A stretch of 64,000 nt of DNA from Streptomyces sp. AP-93 (GTDB taxonomy: Bacteria > Actinomycetota > Actinomycetes > Streptomycetales > Streptomycetaceae): assembly GCF_022808175.1 (NCBI RefSeq), contig NZ_JALGBX010000027.1, forward strand, positions 1 to 64,000, in the 5' to 3' direction. A program made the position numbers and the translations under genes. The first letter of the stretch is position 1, and every line of letters starts with the position of its first letter. Below the pieces are notes generated by a model, which was not told where the DNA came from, ran no database searches, and saw nothing but the letters and a program-made list of their open reading frames with translations. Below, in pieces: positions 57,985-64,000 of this stretch.

Positions 57985-58902
57985 GTGTCATCGGGGCAGC
58001 AGGCGCGCGCACAGGCGGCAGCGATCACGCCGAGCGGGCAGGCGGTCGATCACGAGCGGGCCCCGGCCGACCGGGTCCGGGCGCTGTTCGACGGGCACCC
58101 GCTCTCGCCGGGCCAGCGCAGGATCGCCCAGTACCTCGTCGACCACCTCACCGAGGCGGCGTTCCTCTCGATCACCGAACTCGCGGAACGGGCCGGCGTG
58201 AGCCAGCCCTCCGTGACCCGTTTCGCCTCGGCCCTGGGCTTCAGCGGCTATCCGGCCCTGCGCGACGTGCTCCAGCCGATCGCGCTGAGTGCGGTGGCCG
58301 GCGCCCCGGACAGCCCCGAACAGACCCGGCGCAACGAACTGCAGGCGGCCGTCGACGCCGAGATCGAGAACCTGCGCACCGTCCGGCAACTGCTCGCCGA
58401 CACCGACCAGGTGCTCGACATCGGGCGGGAGCTGGCCCGGTCGGTGCCGCTGACCGTCCTCGGGCTGCGGATCTCCGTCTCGCTGGCGGAGTACTTCGCG
58501 TACGCGGCCCGCCGGATCCACCCCGACGTGCGCCTGGTGACCGGCGGCGGCAGCGTCGCCTCCGACGCGCTGCTGCAGGCCCGGGCGGCGGGCGGGAGCT
58601 GGGTCCTGGCCTTCGCGATGCCCCGGCACGCCAAGGAGACCCTGGCGGCGCTGCGGGTGGCCCGCGGTGCGGGGCTGCGGATCGCGCTGATCACGGACCG
58701 CACGCTGGGGCCGCTGGTGGACGAAGCCGATGTGGCGCTGACGGCCGGTACCGGTTCGCGGCTGGTCTTCGACTCGTACGCGGCGCCGGGCGTCCTGTCC
58801 GCGGCGCTGCTCCAGGCGATGGCGGACGCGGACCCCGAGCGGACGCAGGCCCGGCTCGAAAGCTATGAGCAGGCCGCGGACCAGCACGGCTTCTTCCTCT
58901 AG
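57985..58902 (+). CDS. MurR/RpiR-family transcriptional regulator
   Basis: 305 residues from GTG 57985, which follows GGGAGG at 7 nt; GTG 57961 in the same frame has no such site. The N-terminal RpiR helix-turn-helix is LSPGQRRIAQYLVDHLTEAA, FLSITELAERAGVSQPSVTR, FASALGFSGYPALRDVL. The C-terminal SIS sugar-phosphate-binding domain is SVPLTVLGLRISVSLAEYFA, WVLAFAMPRHAKETLAALRV, GLRIALITDRTLG. It should sense a sugar phosphate, for example an amino-sugar derivative. No obvious target gene is adjacent; the following 300 nt are AT-rich with a TGAA/TTCA dyad. Confidence 0.88.
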   Translation: MSSGQQARAQAAAITPSGQAVDHERAPADRVRALFDGHPLSPGQRRIAQYLVDHLTEAAFLSITELAERAGVSQPSVTRFASALGFSGYPALRDVLQPIALSAVAGAPDSPEQTRRNELQAAVDAEIENLRTVRQLLADTDQVLDIGRELARSVPLTVLGLRISVSLAEYFAYAARRIHPDVRLVTGGGSVASDALLQARAAGGSWVLAFAMPRHAKETLAALRVARGAGLRIALITDRTLGPLVDEADVALTAGTGSRLVFDSYAAPGVLSAALLQAMADADPERTQARLESYEQAADQHGFFL

Positions 58903-58945
58903 GGCGAACCGGGGTGAGGTGCCGTATTCACACCACCCTTACACA

Positions 58946-58957
58946 TGAATATTTTCA
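58946..58957. promoter_or_regulatory. AT-rich dyad, possible RpiR operator
   Basis: TGAATATTTTCA has arms TGAA/TTCA and stands in an unusually AT-rich 60-nt island (58925-58990) just after the RpiR gene. Such TGAA-n4-TTCA dyads are reported for some RpiR regulators. There is no strong gene downstream on the plus strand; the site may serve the minus-strand end or be structural. Confidence 0.3.
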
Positions 58958-59004
58958 TACCCTTGCTTACTCAACGGTATATATGTTTACTGATGGCGGC
59001 GCGG

Positions 59005-59175
59005 TCATCCGTAGAGATGCCGAGGAAGGTGTCCCCACACCCTCCTGGAACCAGATACCGGCGTGACGTTTCTCCTCCTCACGTGACGCCAGGTGTCCCG
59101 TCCGGCTTTCGGATCCCGCAGCGCCTCCGCGGCCTCGGCCAACCCCTGGGCCGAGGCCGCCCAGTACTTCTCCAC
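59005..59175 (-). CDS. Possible small protein after peroxiredoxin (56 aa)
   Basis: A GTG-started frame with good codon bias in its first 40 codons (VEKYWAASAQGLAEAAEALR, DPKAGRDTWRHVRRRNV) lies just downstream of the peroxiredoxin gene and in the same frame after its stop. There is no clear ribosome binding site. It may be a small cotranscribed gene or the relic of a longer protein. No family is recognised. Confidence 0.3.
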   Translation of the reverse strand: MEKYWAASAQGLAEAAEALRDPKAGRDTWRHVRRRNVTPVSGSRRVWGHLPRHLYG

Positions 59176-59211
59176 CGGCGATCGGCGCCGTTCGTCCGAT
59201 CGGCCGGCGCG

Positions 59212-59697
59212 TCAGCCGGCGGCCACGCCGGCGAGCTGCTCCGCGATGGTCTCCGCGGAGGGGAACCTCATGCCGAGGGTCCCGACGTGCTTCCAGTGCA
59301 GGGTGCCGTCCGGCGCGATGACGAAAACGGCCCGCCGCAGACCGATCACGGGAGCGGCGATGCCGAAGGCGCGGGCCACCTTGCGGTCGGTGTCGGCGAG
59401 CAACGCAATCCGCAGGCCGCGGGCCCGGGCGAAGTCCTCGTGGCTGTCGACGCCCTGCGGGCTGATGCCCCACACCTGGGCACCGCACGCGGAGAGCGCC
59501 TCCAGCCCGTCGGAGTAGGAGCACAACTGCGTCGTGCAGACGGGGGTGTTGTCGCCGGGGTAGAAGGCGAGAACGACCGGGTTGCCGCGCTGCTCGCCGA
59601 GCGCGTACTGCCCGCGGACGAACGCGGTCTCGCCGAGCAGGCCGCCGGGGAGCGAGAAATCGCCCACCACATCGCCCACGTCCGGGATTCGGGTCAC
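59212..59697 (-). CDS. Peroxiredoxin (AhpC/TSA, BCP-like)
   Basis: 161 residues from GTG 59697 (GAGAGGTG upstream). Thioredoxin-like fold with the peroxidatic Cys54 in YPGDNTPVCTTQLCSYSDG and a possible resolving Cys59 five residues later, as in atypical 2-Cys/BCP enzymes. Downstream blocks are VWGISPQGVDSHEDFARARG, LLADTDRKVARAFGI and AVFVIAPDGTLHWKHVGTLG. It reduces hydroperoxides using thioredoxin or mycoredoxin-type partners. It is transcribed with, and about 125 nt downstream of, the oleate hydratase gene, which hints at protection against fatty-acid peroxides. Confidence 0.9.
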   Translation of the reverse strand: MTRIPDVGDVVGDFSLPGGLLGETAFVRGQYALGEQRGNPVVLAFYPGDNTPVCTTQLCSYSDGLEALSACGAQVWGISPQGVDSHEDFARARGLRIALLADTDRKVARAFGIAAPVIGLRRAVFVIAPDGTLHWKHVGTLGMRFPSAETIAEQLAGVAAG

Positions 59698-59822
59698 GAT
59701 GGCCGCACCTCTCTGTCGTCGAGGGGCGTACGGTACCCGGTGGCGCCCGCCGTGTCGCCGCCCGCAGGCCGGGGCGGGGGTCGGGACGACGGGCGCGACC
59801 GGACGACGGGCGCGGCCGGGGC

Positions 59823-61388
59823 TCAGCGGCGGTGCATGGTGTGCAGGGCTTCGAGGAGCACCTTGGGATCGTGGCCGCCCTTGTAGACCGGCGGCGGCTG
59901 CCGGTCCAGGTGCAGCAGCCGGGCCACCGCGGTCCACGCGGTGCGCACCGAGTACTCGACGGTGAACACCACGTCGTCGGGGACCTCGGCGTACTGGCCG
60001 ATGAAGGCCAGGTTGGTGGAGCCCTCCGGTACCACCTCGGGCCGGTCGCCGGCCTTGCGCACCAGGAACTGGCTGGTGATGTACGGCATCAGCGCCGGAA
60101 CGACGACCGAGGACTCCAGGATCTGCTCGCTCTGTTCGAGGCGCAGGTGCCCGAGCACCTCGGTGAGGATCTCGCGGCCCGTGCACTCGGCCATCGTCTT
60201 GCCCACGTGGTCGCCGGCCTTGTCCGGGAACAGGGCGTACCCCCACCAGACGTAGGTGCCCTCGGGCTGTTCGTGGAAGTGCGGCTGGTGGTTCAGGACG
60301 ATGGTCAGCAGCCAGCCGGAGTCCTTGAAGGTGATCAGACCGCCCTTGCCGGCCTCGCTGCCGGAGAACTCCTCCATGGCCTTGAAGAAGGTGGGGTCCT
60401 GCGTGGTGACGGTGAAGGAGCCCCAGGTGGAGTCCTCGACGGAGGAGGCGAACACCGAGGGGTCGCCCAGGTGGGGGCGCTTGGCCGCCAGGCTCTGCCA
60501 AAGGCGCCACGAAGCGTCCGGCGCGGAGGTGTCCAGTACGGCGGGGGTGTCGGTGGATCCCAGGGTCGAGTTCGCGGTCATCGATCCGTTGGTGACGAAC
60601 ACCAGGTCCTCGGCGGCGACGGGGATCCGCACGGCCGAGTCCTCGCGCGTACAGGCGAGGGCGGTGACGGTGGTGCCCTCGCCGTCGGCCAGCTCCACGT
60701 CGGTCACGGTGGTGTTCATCGTGAACACGACGCCGTTGCTCCGCAGCCAGCTCTGGAGCGGGCGCACGATCGAGTCGTACTGGTTGAAGCGGGTGCGGTA
60801 GATGCCCGACATGGTGTCGAAGGTCTTGAAGAGGTGCACGAACCGGTTGAGGTAGCGCCGGAACTCGATCGCCGAGTGCCAGGGCTCGAAGGCGAAGGTC
60901 GTGCACCACATGTACCAGAAGTTCGTCGTGAAGAACCCGGGGGTGAAGCAGTCGGAGATCCGCTTGCCGTCGAGCCGGGACTCGGGGGAGGCCACGCACG
61001 CGACCAGGTCCAGGCGGTCGCGCTCGGAGAACCCCATCGAGCGGGTGTCGACCCGCAGGCCGGAGGAGTCGACGAGGCGGGCCTTGTCGTTCCAGGCGAA
61101 GTCCTCGTGGAAGGCGAAGGTGTCCTCGGTGACCGAGGTGCCCGGAGCGTCCAGCGAGGGGATGGAGCGCAGCAGGTCGTAGGTGCACTCGAAGTGCAGC
61201 TCGAACATCCGGCCGCCGCGCATGGTGTAGCCGTTCTCGGGGTCTCCGGCGGCGTCCAGGCTCCCGCCGGTGCGGCCCTGAGCCTCCAGGATCGTGATGT
61301 CCGAGCCCGCGAAACCGCCCTCCCTGATCAGCAGCGCCGCCGCCGACAGGGAAGCGATGCCGGCACCCACCAGATAGGCCTTGGCCAC
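59823..61388 (-). CDS. ohyA: Oleate hydratase (MCRA family)
   Basis: 521 residues from GTG 61388, preceded by GAGGAG at 7 nt. The FAD-binding start is AKAYLVGAGIASLSAAALLI followed by GRTGGSLDAAG, MRGGRMFELHFECTYDLL (catalytic Glu region) and WYMWCTTFAFEPWHSAIEFR. Later blocks FNQYDSIVRPLQSWL and NLAFIGQYAEVPDDVVFTVE are hallmarks of myosin-cross-reactive antigen/oleate hydratases. The enzyme adds water to the cis-9 bond of unsaturated fatty acids, giving 10-hydroxy fatty acids. The length is slightly shorter than the usual 560-590 residues. The peroxiredoxin gene follows. Confidence 0.9.
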   Translation of the reverse strand: MAKAYLVGAGIASLSAAALLIREGGFAGSDITILEAQGRTGGSLDAAGDPENGYTMRGGRMFELHFECTYDLLRSIPSLDAPGTSVTEDTFAFHEDFAWNDKARLVDSSGLRVDTRSMGFSERDRLDLVACVASPESRLDGKRISDCFTPGFFTTNFWYMWCTTFAFEPWHSAIEFRRYLNRFVHLFKTFDTMSGIYRTRFNQYDSIVRPLQSWLRSNGVVFTMNTTVTDVELADGEGTTVTALACTREDSAVRIPVAAEDLVFVTNGSMTANSTLGSTDTPAVLDTSAPDASWRLWQSLAAKRPHLGDPSVFASSVEDSTWGSFTVTTQDPTFFKAMEEFSGSEAGKGGLITFKDSGWLLTIVLNHQPHFHEQPEGTYVWWGYALFPDKAGDHVGKTMAECTGREILTEVLGHLRLEQSEQILESSVVVPALMPYITSQFLVRKAGDRPEVVPEGSTNLAFIGQYAEVPDDVVFTVEYSVRTAWTAVARLLHLDRQPPPVYKGGHDPKVLLEALHTMHRR

Positions 61389-61597
61389 GATGTGTCTCCT
61401 CGCCCGGGCCGCACGGGCCCCGGTCGGCCGTACGGTCACCCACCCAGGCCACCACCCACCACGGCGGGTCGCGACCGGGGTGCGCCATTGGGCGGGTGCC
61501 GGGCGGAGGGGGTGCCTCCCGAGGGGCCTGCCGCGCGGGCCATCCGCATCGTGAGATGTGGTGTCACATGTCGGCGGCGGCATGCCAGACTCCTCGC

Positions 61598-61642
61598 ATG
61601 CGCCAGCAGAAGATTAGCGCCGGCGTGCCGGCCCGGAGCTGA
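61598..61642 (+). CDS. Putative leader peptide (14 aa) of the ACT-domain gene
   Basis: ATG 61598 opens MRQQKISAGVPARS and stops at 61642. It is preceded by no ribosome binding site (possibly leaderless) and followed 36 nt later by an intrinsic terminator that precedes the ACT-domain gene. The layout is that of a transcription attenuator. The peptide has no run of a single amino acid, so the sensed signal is unclear. Confidence 0.45.
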   Translation: MRQQKISAGVPARS

Positions 61643-61678
61643 ACCGGTACCACCCCGGCAGCCCACCGCCCGCACGCA

Positions 61679-61713
61679 GACCTCTCGCATCCGCGAGGGG
61701 TCTTCTTGTTTTC
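61679..61713 (+). terminator. Intrinsic terminator/attenuator before the ACT-domain gene
   Basis: GACCTCTCGC (61679-61688), loop ATCC, GCGAGGGGTC (61693-61702; one G-T wobble), then a T-rich tail TTCTTGTTTT. It lies between the 14-codon frame and the gene at 61756, 42 nt before its start. Confidence 0.7.
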
Positions 61714-61755
61714 CGGGACCACGCACTCCGCCCCAGGACAGGAGCCCACCCCCTC

Positions 61756-62055
61756 ATGACCCGCAGCGATGTTCTCCCCGCCGTCGACGACGCCGTGCGC
61801 ACCGGCGACACCGCCTGCCACGCGCTGACCATCACCCTCCGGGACGGCGGCCACGCCCTCAACCGCATCTCCGCGGTGCTCAACAACCTGTCCGTCAGGA
61901 CGCTGTCCTTCAGGGTCGCCGACGGCGGTGGCCTCGCGGTGTGCGAGATCGTGGTCCCCGTCTCCGACTCGCCCCGCGCCCAGGCCAAGCTCCGGCGCTG
62001 CGTCGAGGTGGTCGAGCTGAGCGCCCACCCGGCGGGAGAGACCCGGGCCATCTGA
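61756..62055 (+). CDS. ACT-domain protein
   Basis: 99 residues. A single ACT fold: ACHALTITLRDGGHALNRIS, AVLNNLSVRTLSFRVADGGG, LAVCEIVVPVSDSPRAQAKL, RRCVEVVELSAHP. The arrangement of the first strand and helix resembles the N-terminal ACT domain of acetolactate synthase small subunit (IlvH), but no catalytic subunit gene is adjacent. Such stand-alone domains bind amino acids and regulate a partner enzyme. A putative attenuator just upstream fits an amino-acid-responsive gene. Partner and ligand are not known. Confidence 0.82.
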   Translation: MTRSDVLPAVDDAVRTGDTACHALTITLRDGGHALNRISAVLNNLSVRTLSFRVADGGGLAVCEIVVPVSDSPRAQAKLRRCVEVVELSAHPAGETRAI

Positions 62056-62147
62056 ACGAGCCGCACGCATTACTTGACCGAGCTGTAGCCGGCCACCTCA
62101 CCGCCAGGGCGGCCGCATCGGCCCTGACGCGGGCCGGAAAACGGGTT

Positions 62148-62181
62148 CGGCCCCCTTGACGCCTGGGCGTCAAGGGGGCCG
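62148..62181 (-). terminator. Terminator after the initiator tRNA
   Basis: Perfect 16-bp arms CGGCCCCCTTGACGCC / GGCGTCAAGGGGGCCG with a 2-nt loop lie 10 nt beyond the tRNA 3' end. On the minus strand the sequence continues with a short T run. Confidence 0.85.
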
Positions 62182-62190
62182 TACCTTTCG

Positions 62191-62264
62191 TAGCGGGGAC
62201 AGGATTTGAACCTGCGACCTCTGGGTTATGAGCCCAGCGAGCTACCGAGCTGCTCCACCCCGCG
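62191..62264 (-). tRNA. Initiator tRNA-fMet (anticodon CAT)
   Basis: 74 nt, CCA not encoded. The 5' end CGCGGGG pairs with CCCCGCT, leaving C1 opposite U72, an unpaired acceptor terminus that marks initiator tRNAs. The anticodon arm CTGGG-CTCATAA-CCCAG has the three consecutive G:C pairs of initiators. T arm GCAGGTTCAAATCCTGT is canonical. The anticodon is CAT. Confidence 0.95.
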
Positions 62265-62600
62265 TCGTTGTGAACATCACTGTACGGGATCCCGGGCCCG
62301 GTCCCGACCACCGCCGAAAAATCCGGGCCGCCGTACGGAAAATGCACACGGGGCCCGTCGAGGATTTCCGGACCGGTGAAGGAGCGGATTTTATTTTCAC
62401 GCCGATCCGACCCCGGCGTGCTACTGTGGTTTGAGTTGCAGTTGTGGTTCCCAAAATTTCGAGCACCTCTGCCCGCTCCTCTCGCAGGAGCCGGGTGAGT
62501 GTTCTTGTTTTTCCGGCGTTTTCCGGGCTGGGCAATCATCGGCGACTTGAGGTTCGCACAGTGCGGATCTCTGGGCTGTGCCCCGAAGGAGTTAAAAAAC
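62265..62600. other. Intergenic region holding the tRNA promoter and a long cold-shock 5' leader
   Basis: No convincing gene. Codon-biased open frames are short and lack start signals. The region upstream of the cold-shock gene (about 62430-62600) is AT-richer with runs such as GTTCTTGTTTTTCC. It is long enough to contain a structured 5' untranslated leader as is typical of csp genes. Confidence 0.5.
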
Positions 62601-62804
62601 ATGGCTAATGGCACCGTGAAGTGGTTCAACGCGGAAAAGGGCTTCGGCTTCATCGAGCAGGAGGGTGGCGGTCCTGACGTGTTCGCCCACTACTCGAACA
62701 TCGCCTCGCAGGGCTTCCGTGAGCTTCAGGAAGGCCAGAAGGTCAGCTTTGACATCGCGCAGGGCCAGAAGGGCCCGACCGCCGAGAACATCGTCACCGC
62801 CTGA
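62601..62804 (+). CDS. Cold-shock domain protein (CspA family)
   Basis: 67 residues, the usual Csp length. The five-stranded OB-fold has RNP1 (KGFGFIEQ) and RNP2 (VFAHYSNI), with aromatic residues in VKWFNAEKGFGFI. It binds single-stranded RNA or DNA and melts RNA structure. The ribosome binding site GAAGGAG lies 9 nt upstream of ATG. A long leader and a strong intrinsic terminator frame it as a single-gene unit. A DEAD-box helicase gene follows about 350 nt downstream, a common functional association in cold adaptation. Confidence 0.95.
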   Translation: MANGTVKWFNAEKGFGFIEQEGGGPDVFAHYSNIASQGFRELQEGQKVSFDIAQGQKGPTAENIVTA

Positions 62805-62823
62805 CGTTCACGCGTAACCGCGT

Positions 62824-62871
62824 AGCTGGGGCCCGCACCTTGGGTGCGGGCCCCAGCTCGTTGCGTTTTTT
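62824..62871 (+). terminator. Intrinsic terminator after the cold-shock gene
   Basis: Perfect 16-bp arms AGCTGGGGCCCGCACC / GGTGCGGGCCCCAGCT, loop TTG, then CGTTGCG and six T residues. Confidence 0.92.
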
Positions 62872-63150
62872 GATCTGCGGGCCGTCTGGGCCCGCGTGAG
62901 CGGCGCGACGGGGAAACCTGTCCCAGCGCCCCACCGTTCGGCCGATGGACGCACTCCTCGGCTCCCCACCCGCATGCGGCGCATATTTCGCCGGCACATA
63001 GGGTGATAATCCTTATCTGACGGGTCGATCGAAGTTCGATTCAACTCCGTCATATTTTTTATGCTCCGGCTCATTCTTGTGAATCCTCGTGCGGCCAGAT
63101 TTCCGCTGCCGAGAACTCCTCGATGTGCGCCGTATCGAGGAAGGTTCTGC
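62872..63150. other. Intergenic region upstream of the DEAD-box helicase gene
   Basis: No gene is seen. It contains an AT-rich section (63005-63075, with TTCGATTCAACTCC and ATATTTTTTATG) suitable for a promoter and a long 5' untranslated leader, as is common for cold-inducible RNA helicase genes. Confidence 0.45.
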
Positions 63151-64000
63151 ATGAACCGCACGACCCGCATGAATGACCGCTCTTCGTCCTCCCGTTCGGG
63201 CGGATCCGGCAGCTCCTACGGCTCCAACAGCTCCTACGGTGGCTCGTACGGCGGCTCCTCCGGCTCCTCCAGCCGTTCCGGCAGCCGCTTCGGCTCCTCG
63301 GCCCCCAGCCGCTCCGGCGGCGGTGGCGGCGGCGGCCCCAAGCGCTCGGGTGGCGGCGGCTACGGGCGCCGTCCCGCCGCACCGCAGGGCGAATTCGCCC
63401 TGCCGGTCACCGTGGTCCCGGCGCTGCCCGCCGTCGAGGCGTTCGCCGACCTGGCCATGCCGGCCCAGCTCCTCACCACCCTCACCCGTGAGGGCATGAC
63501 GACGCCGTTCCCGATCCAGGCGGCCACGCTGCCCAACGGCCTCGCCGGCCGGGACGTCCTGGGACGCGGCCGTACCGGCTCCGGCAAGACCCTGGCCTTC
63601 GGCCTCGCGCTGCTGGCCCGTACCGCCGGCCAGCAGGCCGAGTCGGGCCAGCCGCTCGCGCTGGTCCTCGTACCGACGCGTGAGCTCGCCCAGCAGGTCA
63701 CCGCCGCCCTCACGCCCTATGCCCGCGCGGTGAAGCTGAGGATCGCCACCGTCGTCGGCGGCATGCCGATCCACCGGCAGGCCGGCGCGCTGCGCGCCGG
63801 AGCCGAAGTGGTCGTCGCCACCCCGGGCCGGCTGAAGGACCTCATCCAGCGGGGTGACTGCCGGCTGAACCAGGTCGGGATCACCGTCCTGGACGAGGCC
63901 GACCAGATGGCCGACATGGGGTTCATGCCCCAGGTCACCGCGCTCCTCGACCAGGTGCGCCCCGAGGGCCAGCGGATGCTGTTCTCCGCCACCCTCGACC
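63151..64000 (+). CDS. DEAD-box RNA helicase (partial, cut by window end)
   Basis: 283 complete codons are visible from ATG 63151 (GAGGAAGG upstream). An N-terminal disordered Ser/Gly/Arg-rich tail of about 75 residues (SSSSRSGGSGSSYGSNSSYG) resembles RGG-type RNA-binding extensions. The helicase core has the Q motif (TTPFPIQAATLPNG), Walker A GRTGSGKTLAFG (motif I), PTRELAQQV (Ia), GG and TPGRLKDL (Ib), LDEADQMADMGF (motif II; DEAD) and FSATLD (motif III, at the edge). It unwinds short RNA duplexes, for example in ribosome assembly or mRNA decay. It follows the cold-shock gene. Confidence 0.92.
   Translation, partial: MNRTTRMNDRSSSSRSGGSGSSYGSNSSYGGSYGGSSGSSSRSGSRFGSSAPSRSGGGGGGGPKRSGGGGYGRRPAAPQGEFALPVTVVPALPAVEAFADLAMPAQLLTTLTREGMTTPFPIQAATLPNGLAGRDVLGRGRTGSGKTLAFGLALLARTAGQQAESGQPLALVLVPTRELAQQVTAALTPYARAVKLRIATVVGGMPIHRQAGALRAGAEVVVATPGRLKDLIQRGDCRLNQVGITVLDEADQMADMGFMPQVTALLDQVRPEGQRMLFSATLD

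Noticed and set aside
61598..61642. Leader peptide considered as a classical Trp/branched-chain/Cys attenuator
   Set aside because: The 14-residue peptide has no Trp, Cys or Leu run, and only one Val and one Ile, so no specific amino acid could be assigned.

Overview
The window is high-GC actinobacterial chromosome, almost certainly Streptomyces. Third codon positions are strongly G/C, and GTG and TTG starts and 4-nt ATGA/GTGA gene overlaps are common. The gene content also fits: DUF2993/MmpS/MmpL lipid-export genes, a DinB-type thiol transferase, sugar ABC importers without their own ATPase, DnaE2/ImuB, a HelD-type RNA polymerase recycling factor, and a rifampin monooxygenase preceded by a rifamycin-associated element. 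No species can be named from the sequence alone.

Layout. 1-6 kb: small secreted proteins, an IS5-type transposase remnant, a large secreted nuclease/phosphatase with a LamG domain, and a frame-disrupted secreted protein. 5.7-12.3 kb: cell-wall and sensing genes (Tat-exported amidase, D-Ala-D-Ala carboxypeptidase with a very long Pro/Ala-rich cytoplasmic tail, two-component system, VanZ-like protein, NTF2-like protein). 12.3-15.5 kb: the remains of an MmpS/LmeA/TetR/MmpL export locus. The MmpL gene has lost its 5' half and carries a nonsense codon, but the TetR operators are intact. 15.5-23.3 kb: RNase HI, then a carbohydrate utilisation operon (regulator, binding protein, two permeases, hydroxyacid dehydrogenase, GH29 alpha-L-fucosidase). 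23.3-28.4 kb: a minus-strand set of secreted phosphatase, MFS transporter, beta-propeller, lipoprotein and a 52-aa membrane protein. 28.5-30.7 kb: DinB protein diverging from a rifampin monooxygenase with its regulatory element. 30.7-35.7 kb: membrane protein, LRR-like protein, MFS exporter with an ArsR-type repressor and a perfect 12-bp-arm operator, VOC protein, YdeI-like protein.

35.9-43.8 kb is the most unusual part: an MMPL/RND exporter, a 1,594-residue KS-AT-ACP polyketide synthase module fused to a PLP-dependent alpha-oxoamine synthase, and an overlapping phosphopantetheinyl transferase. This looks like a compact, self-activating system that makes and exports an alpha-amino-ketone (or a product derived from one). 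43.9-48.5 kb is an SOS-type mutasome (LexA-box-like site, dnaE2, imuB-like). 49.4-52 kb is a chromate resistance locus (split chrB, chrA, perfect 16-bp palindrome). 52.2-61.4 kb: Tat-exported beta-carbonic anhydrase, HelD, DUF4239 membrane protein, M14 carboxypeptidase, RpiR regulator, peroxiredoxin, oleate hydratase. 61.6-64 kb: an apparent attenuator leader before an ACT-domain gene, an initiator tRNA (minus strand), a cold-shock protein, and a DEAD-box RNA helicase cut by the window end.

Function calls come from reading the translations and recognising motifs. No database search was run. Very long open frames opposite GC-rich genes (for example opposite the PKS and dnaE2) were treated as codon-bias shadows.
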